NCBI GenBank assembly: GCA_016721385.1
Contig: JADKIE010000001.1
Span: 62,001 to 126,000 of the forward strand
Origin: Chitinophagaceae bacterium
GTDB lineage: Bacteria > Bacteroidota > Bacteroidia > Chitinophagales > Chitinophagaceae
DNA length: 64,000 bases
Direction: 5' to 3'
Of the stretch, positions 52,847-61,365 are shown in pieces. Position numbers and translations under genes: made by a program. Below the pieces are notes generated by a model. The model had not been told where the DNA came from. It made no database searches and saw nothing but the letters and a program-made list of their open reading frames with translations. The first letter of the stretch is position 1. Every line of letters begins with the position of its first letter.

Positions 52847-54061
52847 TTAAGACTTTTTATAAAATTTTTGTATTTGTTCGTTTAAAGATAGCAACTCAAA
52901 ATCACTTAACTGTGTACTTTGTTGTGCATGTTGTATAGTTCTGTACAATGTTTCTACTCTATTATGTTCAATTCCGCTTTTTCGGCTTAAAGCAGTAATA
53001 AACTCGGCATTAATTGTACTGGTATTTAAATAATATTGATTACGAATATGCTCATTAAAATACATGATCATTTTGTCAGCAATATTTTTATTGTCTTTGT
53101 TTTGCAAATACAATCGACCAATAGTTTCTGTAAAAGTTACGGTTGTGTTTTCATTAGGCTTTACTACTTCAATAACTTGTTGGCGTCGCTTGCCGCCAAA
53201 TAATATATACAATGTTAACAAAGCAAGTGCAAGCCAAAATGCTGTTGCCAAGGGCGGATGTTTTAATATTTCGCCAAGCGATGAAAATTCTTCATCATTT
53301 CTTCTTCTATTTATTGATCGGTAATAATTATCCCAATAAACATGCGTTGGCCTGGTATTGGTATAAGCTAATACTTTATCTACGTATTTATAATTTTGTT
53401 TTTTTAGCAAAAAATAATTGCTGAAAGCCCTGGGATCGCAATGTAAAAACAATTTACCTTTTCCATGAAAGTAAACAATGTAGTTAGGTTTACCTTCTTC
53501 ATTGGTGCCCAACACTTTTGTGTAAGATGTATTTACTTTTGAAAAATTATTATCAAAGGGCTTATAATAATAACTGTAGCCAATAGTATCTTTTAATGGT
53601 GGATAGGTAATTGTATTTTTAAACGTATCTGTTCCTAATAATAAACCAAGCATATTGTTGGCTTGATGACTTGCTATTTTCTGGGTTAATGTTTCATCAA
53701 TAATGCCCGAGGCAATAAACAAATCGTTGCCTTCATATATATAATCCATCATAGCTTCCACTTCTGCGTCACTCAAAAATAATTTTGGAGTAATACATAT
53801 ATATAACGATGCCGTATCATCATACTTAATATCATCCCAGGTTTTATCAAAAGGTTGCTTTTTATCTTGTACTGTATTTGTAAAAAATAATTCTTCAATT
53901 TGTTTATGCACTACATAGCCGCCAAAAGGTTTTTTATCTGCTTTGGCATAGGTTTCGGTTAAAGATGGTATTTGATTTTTTTTATTGCATGATGCTGCAC
54001 AACTCACTAAAAAAATAGCCAGCAATAAAATTATACAACTATATGTTATCCCTTTCTTCAA
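52847..54061 (-). CDS. DUF4350-domain lipoprotein-like membrane protein
   Basis: A 404-residue protein with N-terminal signal MKKGITYSCIILLLAIFLVSCA, a GATase-like sensor region (EAMMDYIYEGNDLFIASGII near residue 105) and a membrane helix ATAFWLALALLTLYILFGG at about 275. The C-terminal ~115 residues are helical. DUF4350 genes sit beside MoxR/DUF58 in this phylum. Function unknown. It overlaps the DUF4129 gene by four bases (ATGA type). Confidence 0.8.
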   Translation of the reverse strand: MKKGITYSCIILLLAIFLVSCAASCNKKNQIPSLTETYAKADKKPFGGYVVHKQIEELFFTNTVQDKKQPFDKTWDDIKYDDTASLYICITPKLFLSDAEVEAMMDYIYEGNDLFIASGIIDETLTQKIASHQANNMLGLLLGTDTFKNTITYPPLKDTIGYSYYYKPFDNNFSKVNTSYTKVLGTNEEGKPNYIVYFHGKGKLFLHCDPRAFSNYFLLKKQNYKYVDKVLAYTNTRPTHVYWDNYYRSINRRRNDEEFSSLGEILKHPPLATAFWLALALLTLYILFGGKRRQQVIEVVKPNENTTVTFTETIGRLYLQNKDNKNIADKMIMYFNEHIRNQYYLNTSTINAEFITALSRKSGIEHNRVETLYRTIQHAQQSTQLSDFELLSLNEQIQKFYKKS

Positions 54062-54897
54062 CCTATGGTTTCGTTAAAATTTTTATACAAGGATGCTAAT
54101 TTTTCATAAAGTACATTGTCAATTTCAAACTCACCGTACCACACATACTCGTAGTTAAGTGTTAACGATGCAAACGTATTTCGCCAATCAGCATTACCAA
54201 TTTCGTGTACATATTGGTAGTTGGTTTTATCGGCTGCCATTTGAACAATATTTTTGCCGGCTAAATTGTGCAGCGATTTTAAATATTGATAGCGTAATGC
54301 TAACCTGTAATTATTGGATTGTAATGCGTTTTTTATCATGGCATCAAAATCGGTATCCAAACTAATTTCTTCTTCTGCTTCTACCGTGGCAATAGCATTG
54401 TCTTTTGTATAATTTCGTTGAAAAATGCCTTTGGTTAAAAATAATTTGTATAAAATAAAAAGTACAAAGCAAATGGCCAGTGTCCACAAAATAATTTTTA
54501 ATATCCCCGAATTAAAAAAACTATCTAACCAACTTAAGTTAGCTTTTGGTCTTTGTACCTTGGGTTTATTTTTTTTATTTTTATCCTGTTCGTCCCTTAA
54601 TAGGCTGTCTAAATTATTAATGTAACCAAACGCTTTATCTTTTTTAATGGCATTTATTGTATCGGCCGAGGTAGTTAATTCCCGAAAATATAAACTGGTA
54701 TCAATACCGCTTTGTTCGTATTGTTTAGTTGTATATTCATCTGCAGGCACTTGCTCTACCTTTGGTGCATCTATTATTTCTTCATCTTGTATTAATGAAG
54801 AATCTTCGTAAATGTACTTTTTAGGTTCTTGTGCCGCAGCAGAAAAGAAAGTACAAATTAATAGTAGTGCTATGTAAAGTGCTTTATTCATCAGCAA
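54058..54897 (-). CDS. DUF4129-domain protein
   Basis: A 279-residue protein with signal peptide MLMNKALYIALLLICTFFSAAAQ, an acidic linker, one membrane helix (ILKIILWTLAICFVLFILYKLFL) and a C-terminal DUF4129 domain (NNYRLALRYQYLKSLHNLAG and WYGEFEIDN). The C-terminal domain is cytoplasmic by the membrane topology. Overlaps spoIIM by 14 bp. Confidence 0.8.
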   Translation of the reverse strand: MLMNKALYIALLLICTFFSAAAQEPKKYIYEDSSLIQDEEIIDAPKVEQVPADEYTTKQYEQSGIDTSLYFRELTTSADTINAIKKDKAFGYINNLDSLLRDEQDKNKKNKPKVQRPKANLSWLDSFFNSGILKIILWTLAICFVLFILYKLFLTKGIFQRNYTKDNAIATVEAEEEISLDTDFDAMIKNALQSNNYRLALRYQYLKSLHNLAGKNIVQMAADKTNYQYVHEIGNADWRNTFASLTLNYEYVWYGEFEIDNVLYEKLASLYKNFNETIG

Positions 54898-55906
54898 CGT
54901 TCAACCGATGAATAATACCATTGGGTTGAATTTGATAACCTTTTTTGTGTAAACGAATGGGATATAATATAAAATACCAAACAATAAAAGCAAAAGAAGT
55001 GGCCAATATAGTAATACTTGCCCAAATAGGTAAACCGGCACTTGCATCTTTATCGTATGTTTGGCTCATTAAATGCGTAACGTAACTTTCAAAAAAAGCT
55101 GCAAGAATAAAAATAGGCACAAGGCATATCAATACCTTAGCAGCGTCTTTTGCCCCTTTTTTAAAAGAAACCATTCTGGAAAAAGTGCCCGGGAATAAAA
55201 TTCCATTTGCCAAAATAAAACCAGCCGTACATGCAATTACAATTGCAGATATTTCTAAAGTGCCGTGTATCCAAATTACCAATACCGATTTTATACCCAA
55301 CCCTTTTGAAAAAAACATATATTGAAATGTTCCTAACATTAAGCCATTACTCCACATAATTCTTAAAGTAACATAACCCAATGTAAAGCCGCCAATAAAA
55401 GATAAAAATGCAACTCTTATATTATTGAATCCAATACGAACAAACATGGTAAAGGGGTTTTCATCTTTATACACACCGAAAGGATCTCCTTTAGCAATAT
55501 TTTCTTCCGTCATATTTACATATTCATCACCCAAAACACCACGTACAAAATCTTCATTATGCATAGATGAAAAAACACCGATGGCTACAAAAGCAATAAA
55601 AGTAATGGTTGTAAGTAAAAAAACTTTGTGATGTTTTTTAAAAAGCAAAGGCAACTCGTACTTCCAGAATTGAAAAATCCGGCTATACTTTTCTTTTTTG
55701 TTTTGATAAATACTTTGATAAATATTTGCGGCAATACCATTTATCCAACGGGTAACTTTGCTTTTTGGGTAAAATGTTTTGGCATAAGATAAATCATCAA
55801 TAAGTGTAATAAACCTATCTGCCGTTTCATCCGGATTATCAGGTACAGAATGTTGGTATTCATTCCATTTTTCGGCATTCTTTTTTATAAATAGGGCTTC
55901 CCTCAT
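54884..55906 (-). CDS. SpoIIM/DUF95-family membrane protein
   Basis: A 340-residue multi-pass protein of the stage II sporulation M (DUF95) family, found in many non-sporulating bacteria. The N-terminal cytoplasmic part (MREALFIKKNAEKWNEYQHS) precedes membrane segments beginning KVFLLTTITFIAFVAIGVFS, NNIRVAFLSFIGGFTLGYVT and the conserved IHGTLEISAIVIACTAGFIL. First gene of the operon; a role in membrane-protein assembly with MoxR is inferred from context. Confidence 0.88.
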   Translation of the reverse strand: MREALFIKKNAEKWNEYQHSVPDNPDETADRFITLIDDLSYAKTFYPKSKVTRWINGIAANIYQSIYQNKKEKYSRIFQFWKYELPLLFKKHHKVFLLTTITFIAFVAIGVFSSMHNEDFVRGVLGDEYVNMTEENIAKGDPFGVYKDENPFTMFVRIGFNNIRVAFLSFIGGFTLGYVTLRIMWSNGLMLGTFQYMFFSKGLGIKSVLVIWIHGTLEISAIVIACTAGFILANGILFPGTFSRMVSFKKGAKDAAKVLICLVPIFILAAFFESYVTHLMSQTYDKDASAGLPIWASITILATSFAFIVWYFILYPIRLHKKGYQIQPNGIIHRLNVADE

Positions 55907-56008
55907 TGTGCGTTATGCAATTTAAGCTACAAATTCATAAATTTTTGAGAAATAAAAAAATAACTCTTTGTATCAATCTTTTAAATGCAATTTGTATTTT
56001 GCAGTTGT

Positions 56009-56794
56009 ATGTCCGTTATTAAAATAGATACCGCCTTTAATATTGATTTGGAGTTTGAAATTGCCGAGTTTCATAAGCGCTTGTTAGCATATCTTATAGA
56101 CTACACCTTATTAATTATTTACCTCTTTAGTATGACATACCTTTTGTATGGAGGTTTTGAATTAAATTATGACAGAAATATGGGATTGGACATTTTAGTA
56201 ATATCACTGCCCATGCTGCTATATTCGCTGTTGTGTGAGCTTTGGATGAATGGGCAAACCATTGGCAAAAAAATAATGGGCATACGAGTTATTAGTTTAG
56301 AAGGCGGCGAACCTACCCTTGGCCAATTTATTTTACGCTGGATTACAAAGTTTTTTGAGTGGCCATTTTTATTTGGTTTTATTTACTTTTCTGTTGGATC
56401 TATCATTGCATATACTATTGTTACAGGTATGCTGGGTGTAGCTGTAGTTATTACTATTGCCGTAAATGTAAAAAATCAACGGCTTGGCGATATGATAGCA
56501 GGCACTGTTGTTGTTAATACCAAAACAAAATTATCGGTTGATGATACAGTGTTTATGCAAGTAAACGCAACTGATTATAAAGTAACTTTTCCGGATGTAA
56601 TGCGCCTTAGCGCTAGGGATATTAATACCATAAAAGGTGTATTTACCCAAGCCACCAAAACCGGTAATTACGAAATGTGTAACCGGGTGGCTTACAAGGT
56701 AAAAGATGTTTTAAAAATTACCACAGATATGTACCCCGAGCAGTTTTTAGAAAAATTGCTGGAAGATTATAATTATTTAGCAACAAGGGAATGA
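56009..56794 (+). CDS. RDD-family membrane protein
   Basis: The ATG at 56009 starts MSVIKIDTAFNIDLEFEIAE, giving about 261 residues. RDD signature: FHKRLLAYLIDYTLLIIYLF near residue 22, then NGQTIGKKIMGIRVISLEGG and QRLGDMIAGTVVVNTKTK. Four membrane segments and a soluble tail. It is divergent from the spoIIM-moxR operon and is commonly found with it, suggesting a shared function, possibly ion or solute transport. The upstream TTG at 55985 is less likely. Confidence 0.9.
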   Translation: MSVIKIDTAFNIDLEFEIAEFHKRLLAYLIDYTLLIIYLFSMTYLLYGGFELNYDRNMGLDILVISLPMLLYSLLCELWMNGQTIGKKIMGIRVISLEGGEPTLGQFILRWITKFFEWPFLFGFIYFSVGSIIAYTIVTGMLGVAVVITIAVNVKNQRLGDMIAGTVVVNTKTKLSVDDTVFMQVNATDYKVTFPDVMRLSARDINTIKGVFTQATKTGNYEMCNRVAYKVKDVLKITTDMYPEQFLEKLLEDYNYLATRE

Positions 56795-56811
56795 TTTAAT
56801 TTTTTGAGCTG

Positions 56812-57231
56812 TCAAAAGCCTCTTGCTGCACCAAAAATTAAAGCAAATAGTATTACAAGACCTAAAATAACTGCTACTACAATACAAATAATTCCAATTA
56901 CCCTTAAATATCGGGCAAAATCACCCAACCCTTTATTAAAAGTATTTTGATCTGCATTTGCAAGGCCTTTGGTAATATTATTAGAAGCATTTAATAAAAG
57001 AACATTTAGTAAAATGGAAATAACCCATCCTACTAAACCTGAAGTCATCCCTGCACTATTTGCTGAGCCGTATTTTGAGAATAAAACAACTGTTTGAACC
57101 AATGAAATACCTACAGAAACAAACGCTACAATTGCGTTTATTTTTGCCCATTGAGCAATGCCCTGCAAATGAGCTTTTGAAGTACTATCTAACTCAAAAT
57201 TAAAAATACTGGTTTGTTGTTCATTTTCCAT
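56812..57231 (-). CDS. DUF5362-type small membrane protein
   Basis: A 139-residue protein: an N-terminal soluble segment (SIFNFELDSTSKAHLQGIAQ), then three to four membrane segments (INAIVAFVSVGISLVQTVVL, SGLVGWVISILLNVLLLNAS, RVIGIICIVVAVILGLVILF). It is a diverged paralogue of the next gene (57243-57690), which has the same domain order. Confidence 0.68.
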   Translation of the reverse strand: MENEQQTSIFNFELDSTSKAHLQGIAQWAKINAIVAFVSVGISLVQTVVLFSKYGSANSAGMTSGLVGWVISILLNVLLLNASNNITKGLANADQNTFNKGLGDFARYLRVIGIICIVVAVILGLVILFALIFGAARGF

Positions 57232-57242
57232 AACGCAGGTTA

Positions 57243-57690
57243 TTAATTAAAGAACAAATTAAATATTGATAAAATAATTTCTAAAATACCCAAAACACCC
57301 ATAATAATAAGGTATGTTTTTAAAGAGTTAAGGCCTTTATTAAGCACTTCGGTATTTTCCTGACGAATAGCAGTTTTTTACCTTTACCGAAAAGTTATAA
57401 AGGAAATAATAAATAAGCCCCAATAGTATAAAAATGATAAAAAAAGCGATAAGTAAAAATCCGCTTCCAAATTCATCTACGCCTGCAAACCTACGGCCCA
57501 TTGATTGTTTAAAGCCATTCATAAAGGCGGTGTTTGCAACAGCTAAAACAAGTAAAATTATTGCCACAAAACTCATTACCAGTATAGAGATAAACTTACC
57601 CCAATAGGCAGCATTATCTAAACTATTTTTTGCTTCACTATCTATTTCAATATCTAAATTAGATAGTTGATCTTGTTGAAATAAATCCAT
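57243..57690 (-). CDS. DUF5362-type small membrane protein, paralogue, one indel
   Basis: The restored gene (one A added near 57375; A6 for A7) runs from 57690 to 57243, about 149 residues. Its raw C-terminus KNCYSSGKYRSA becomes KKTAIRQENTEVLNKGLNSL and then TYLIIMGVLGILEIILSIFN. It shares with the upstream-position paralogue the pattern of an N-terminal soluble part (LDIEIDSEAKNSLDNAAYWG), a glycine-poor membrane pair and a final helix. Confidence 0.65.
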
Positions 57691-57706
57691 AAAATTGATT
57701 TAAACA

Positions 57707-58027
57707 CTATCTTCCAAACCGGCCGGCATTTGAAATAAAGAATGCAATAAATGCAATGTATAGTATTAATCCTATTACCTGCAACACAATTCCCACAATA
57801 GCACAAATACGACCAGCTTTTATATTGTTATAGGATGTGTCAGAATATAACTCCGGATTATTTTTATAAAGATTTAAATCTTTATTGGATATTACTAGTG
57901 CAATAATGCCGCAAACAAAACAAACAACAATTGATAAAATACCCAGAACTAATGTAGTGGTAGCATTTGGCAATTGCTGTGCATTTAAGTTGGTATTACT
58001 TAAATAATCTCTGTTTTGATCAGTCAT
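57707..58027 (-). CDS. CCC-motif-type small membrane protein
   Basis: A 106-residue protein: Asn-rich N-terminus, then LPNATTTLVLGILSIVVCFV, GIIALVISNKDLNLYKNNPE and GRICAIVGIVLQVIGLILYI. It is a tandem paralogue of the next gene (58058-58408), sharing LPNAT, VLGI, a middle NKD and GR-C-IVG at matching places. Function unknown. Confidence 0.7.
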   Translation of the reverse strand: MTDQNRDYLSNTNLNAQQLPNATTTLVLGILSIVVCFVCGIIALVISNKDLNLYKNNPELYSDTSYNNIKAGRICAIVGIVLQVIGLILYIAFIAFFISNAGRFGR

Positions 58028-58057
58028 AAGCTTTAATTAAAAAAAGTAATAAATATT

Positions 58058-58408
58058 TTAGCGCCAATCTCTATAACTCATGCTTCCTACAAAAATAAAC
58101 ATAGCTATTAAAAATAATAGCCATAAGCCTGCTAACACCAGCCCAATTATACTGCAGGTTCTACCGGCGTTTGATTGGCTATGACTTGTGCTGGTGTAAA
58201 AATCCGGCGAAGATTGATACATGGCCCTATCCTTGTTGCCTAACACTAATCCAATAACACCACATATAACTCCAATAAGAGCAGATACATAGCATATACT
58301 TGTAACAATTGAAATAATACCTAAAACTAAAGAAGCTGTAGCATTGGGTAAATTTGTTTGCTGATTATAATTATTATTAGGCGTTATTAAATTTTGCTGC
58401 TCATTCAT
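58058..58408 (-). CDS. CCC-motif-type small membrane protein, paralogue
   Basis: A 116-residue membrane protein: LPNATASLVLGIISIVTSIC, ALIGVICGVIGLVLGNKDRA, then GRTCSIIGLVLAGLWLLFLI. Closest to its neighbour at 57707-58027; the two are diverged tandem copies. Function unknown. Confidence 0.7.
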   Translation of the reverse strand: MNEQQNLITPNNNYNQQTNLPNATASLVLGIISIVTSICYVSALIGVICGVIGLVLGNKDRAMYQSSPDFYTSTSHSQSNAGRTCSIIGLVLAGLWLLFLIAMFIFVGSMSYRDWR

Positions 58409-58458
58409 ACAGTTATTATTAAAGTTTTGGTTGATTAAATAAAGATAAAAAAATTAGT

Positions 58459-58791
58459 TTACAGTAGCCATAATTTATAAATATAATTAACTACTATTAC
58501 TGCAGCACAAAATAAGTAAGCATATTTTAAATGTACATATCCTTTTTGCCACTTTATTACTAAGTACATCATTAGCATTGTAAATAAAAAAAGTATAGGC
58601 ATTAAAGGCGGATAAAGCCAAAAACTATCTATTACATTACCCTTCAGCAACTCTATACTGCTTCGTTGAAAGCCACAGCCCGGGCAATCAAAATGCGTTA
58701 CCTGTTTAAAAAGCAAGGCAGTTGATGCTGCTCTAACCAACTAATAATATTTAAAAAATTATACGATATGATTGATGAGTTGTGCGTTCAT
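58459..58791 (-). CDS. DUF2752 membrane protein, N-terminus uncertain
   Basis: The DUF2752 core (VTHFDCPGCGFQRSSIELLK) has the conserved CPGCG and Arg, with later segments PPLMPILFLFTMLMMYLVIK and YLFCAAVIVVNYIYKL. A plausible start is the ATG at 58791 (MNAQLINHIV), but two or more indels (one in the T run near 58711-58715) are needed to join it to the core. The raw start at 58740 is a TTG preceded by a stop. Two to three membrane segments. Function unknown. Confidence 0.55.
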
Positions 58792-58833
58792 ATAAAATTA
58801 AACAAAACTTATAATTTATAACTCATAATTAAA

Positions 58834-60312
58834 TTAATACGCTCTTGCAAACAAAACCCGTTGTGTGCTTGGTTTACCACTTAAAATGCAAATACCATCC
58901 TCTTGCTTATTATTTAGCGGAATACAGCGAATGGTAGCTTTGGTTTGCTGTTTAATTTCTTCTTCCGTTTCGGGTGTGCCATCCCAATGGGCAGATATAA
59001 AGCCGCCTTTTTCATCCAGCAATTTTACAAACTCATCCCAACTATTAGCAGCAGTTATATGGTCATCTCTAAATGCCAATGCTTTGTTGTAAATGTTTTG
59101 TTGTATCTCATCTAAAAGTGTAAAAATATTTTGAGCAATACCATCCAACGGCATACTGTTTTTTTCTTTAGTGTCTCTACGGGCAACTTCCACTACATTA
59201 TTTTCAATATCCCTTAACCCCATTGCAATGCGTACAGGCACACCTTTTAATTCATGCTCGGCAAATTTCCAGCCTGGTCGGGCATTATCGCTGTTATCGT
59301 ATTTAACCCTTATACCTAAAGTTTTTAATTGTGCAATAATTTCATTTGCCTTTCCATCAATTACAGGTTTACTTTTATCACCTTTGTAAATAGGCACAAT
59401 TACCACTTGCGTTGGTGCAATTTTTGGTGGCATTATTAATCCCTGATCGTCGCTGTGTGCCATAATTAAAGCGCCAATTAATCTGGTACTTACACCCCAA
59501 CTTGTAGCCCACACATACTCCTGCTTATTTTCTTTGGTAAGATATTGCACATCAAAAGCCTTTGCAAAATTTTGCCCTAAAAAGTGGCTGGTACCTGCCT
59601 GTAAGGCTTTACCATCCTGCATTAGCGCTTCAATACAATACGTGTCTTCGGCTCCGGCAAAACGTTCGTTGGCTGTTTTTACACCTTTTATTACTGGCAC
59701 AGCCATGTAGGTTTCTACAAATTCGGCATATACGTCCAGCATTTTTTCGGTTTCCTCAATGGCTTCCTCTTTTGTGGCATGTGCTGTATGTCCTTCTTGC
59801 CATAAAAACTCGGCTGTGCGTAAAAACAAACGCGTACGCATTTCCCAACGCACCACATTTGCCCATTGATTTATTAATAATGGTAAGTCGCGGTATGATT
59901 GTATCCAGCCTTTATACGTATTCCAAATGATGGCTTCACTGGTAGGGCGTACAATTAACTCTTCCTCCAACTTTGCCTCCGGGTCAACCATTAACTTTCC
60001 TTTATTATCCGGATCGGTTTTTAAACGATAATGTGTTACAATGGCACATTCTTTTGCAAAGCCTTCGGCATTTTTTTCCTCTGCTTCAAACAAGCTTTTT
60101 GGCACAAACAACGGAAAATAGGCATTTACATGCCCTGTATCCTTAAACATTTTGTCTAACTGATCTCTCATGTTTTCCCAAAGGGCAAAACCATACGGTT
60201 TAATAACCATACAGCCACGTACTGCCGAGTAATCGGCAAGGCCGCCTTTTATTACTAAATCGTTGTACCATTGAGCGTAATCTTCTGCTCTTGATGTTAA
60301 TTCTTTACTCAT
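58834..60312 (-). CDS. proS: Prolyl-tRNA synthetase (type 3, archaeal/eukaryotic-like)
   Basis: Charges tRNA-Pro. The 492 residues lack the bacterial INS editing domain and have the class II catalytic motifs ([79 protein letters not shown]), an anticodon domain ([14 protein letters not shown]) and a C-terminal extension ending RVLFARAY, typical of the ProS3 type used by Bacteroidota. Intact frame, monocistronic. Its upstream region holds a set of palindromes and repeats. Confidence 0.96.
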   Translation of the reverse strand: MSKELTSRAEDYAQWYNDLVIKGGLADYSAVRGCMVIKPYGFALWENMRDQLDKMFKDTGHVNAYFPLFVPKSLFEAEEKNAEGFAKECAIVTHYRLKTDPDNKGKLMVDPEAKLEEELIVRPTSEAIIWNTYKGWIQSYRDLPLLINQWANVVRWEMRTRLFLRTAEFLWQEGHTAHATKEEAIEETEKMLDVYAEFVETYMAVPVIKGVKTANERFAGAEDTYCIEALMQDGKALQAGTSHFLGQNFAKAFDVQYLTKENKQEYVWATSWGVSTRLIGALIMAHSDDQGLIMPPKIAPTQVVIVPIYKGDKSKPVIDGKANEIIAQLKTLGIRVKYDNSDNARPGWKFAEHELKGVPVRIAMGLRDIENNVVEVARRDTKEKNSMPLDGIAQNIFTLLDEIQQNIYNKALAFRDDHITAANSWDEFVKLLDEKGGFISAHWDGTPETEEEIKQQTKATIRCIPLNNKQEDGICILSGKPSTQRVLFARAY

Positions 60313-60324
60313 AATTTGTGTGCT

Positions 60325-60347
60325 GTTGTTGGTAGCTAACCAACAAC
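60325..60347. repeat. Palindrome 1 upstream of proS
   Basis: GTTGTTGGTAG pairs with CTAACCAACAAC (one bulged base). It resembles palindrome 2 at 60445-60467. Confidence 0.7.
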
Positions 60348-60390
60348 TTTATAGTTGTTTTTAAATCTGCATTTGTCAAATGGCAACATC

Positions 60391-60412
60391 GTTGTGTCAC
60401 TCTCTTGTACAG
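60391..60412 (+). repeat. Dispersed 22-bp element, copy C
   Basis: Matches GTTGYGTCRCWCWCTTGTAC (other copies at 5944 and 45182). It lies between the two palindromes. Confidence 0.55.
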
Positions 60413-60444
60413 CATACATTTATTGAACTTTTACCGAAGCGTAT

Positions 60445-60467
60445 ATTGTTGGTCAGCAACCAACAAT
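60445..60467. repeat. Palindrome 2 upstream of proS
   Basis: ATTGTTGGT and ACCAACAAT, 9-bp arms around CAGCA. The two palindromes bracket 97 bp within the 308-bp divergent gap between proS and the next gene; the rest of that gap holds nothing else I can identify. Confidence 0.7.
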
Positions 60468-60620
60468 AGTAACCCACTTCACTCTCCCATTTTAGCACTT
60501 GTTTAACAGTATTTTACAAAATTTTACAGTCTTATGGCAAAGCTTTTGCTGTATTTACAATGTGCTAAAGATGCACAAAAGTAGTAACTTCATTTTTAAA
60601 TCGTTTTAAAACAAAACGCC

Positions 60621-61301
60621 ATGAATACAAAAATTTTACTTTTAGCCTTTTCTGTAGCGGCAATAAGCAGTTGCAGCACCGCTTATAAAAGCGGTCAAAC
60701 CCCCGATGACGTGTATTATTCTCCTGCCCGATACGAGGAAAATAAAGACGAAAACAAAAGAGATGACGATCAAAACCAAGCCAGCGAATCTGCAGAAGAC
60801 AGAAGAATTCGCCAAACTATAAGAGATCGTCGCTGGAGAGAAACAAACGACTATGATTATACTTATACCAATAGTCCCTACAACCATTGTTATTGTAACT
60901 GTACCAGCTATGGTTATTATTACAACCCTTACTATTACTCTACCCCAATTTATACTACAACACCGGTAAAAAACACAACACCACGTAAGGTAAATTTAAA
61001 CAGTTATCAGGGGTATAATGCAAGCAATGCACAAACTACCAATCCTAAATATAATGCTGTAATAGCGCCTGCACCTCCTAAGTACAATAATAAAAACAGC
61101 TTGGGTAGCAAAATTGTAAAAGTATTTACATCTAAAGAGTATAGCCCGTCTAATACCGAAAGCAATACTTCTTCCAGCAGTTCAAACAGCAATACCAGAA
61201 GCTATACACCATCGTCTTCTACTTCAAGCAGTAGTTCTTCATCCAGTTCTTCTGCAGGTAGTGGTAGCAGTGTATCTCGTCCTACCAGAGGCGGAAATTA
61301 A
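60621..61301 (+). CDS. Hypothetical Tyr- and Ser-rich lipoprotein
   Basis: A 226-residue protein with lipoprotein signal MNTKILLLAFSVAAISSCST (lipobox ISSC). After a charged segment (DEDR-rich, residues 38-75) it has a Tyr/Asn-rich stretch with CYCNCTSYGYYYNPYYYST, and a C-terminal low-complexity Ser tract of about 50 residues. I recall similar proteins annotated vaguely as vitellogenin-like in this phylum. Likely an outer-membrane surface lipoprotein; no function known. The reading frame is intact. Confidence 0.75.
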   Translation: MNTKILLLAFSVAAISSCSTAYKSGQTPDDVYYSPARYEENKDENKRDDDQNQASESAEDRRIRQTIRDRRWRETNDYDYTYTNSPYNHCYCNCTSYGYYYNPYYYSTPIYTTTPVKNTTPRKVNLNSYQGYNASNAQTTNPKYNAVIAPAPPKYNNKNSLGSKIVKVFTSKEYSPSNTESNTSSSSSNSNTRSYTPSSSTSSSSSSSSSSAGSGSSVSRPTRGGN

Positions 61302-61326
61302 TTATCCTTTATCTAATTAACTAATA

Positions 61327-61349
61327 AGAGCCGGTGTAAAACCGGCTCT
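61327..61349 (+). promoter_or_regulatory. Perfect hairpin between the lipoprotein and FadL-like genes
   Basis: AGAGCCGGT and ACCGGCTCT, loop GTAAA. No T tract follows, so it may be a processing or stability hairpin between two co-oriented genes, not a terminator. Confidence 0.5.
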
Positions 61350-61365
61350 ACAAAATACTTATGTC

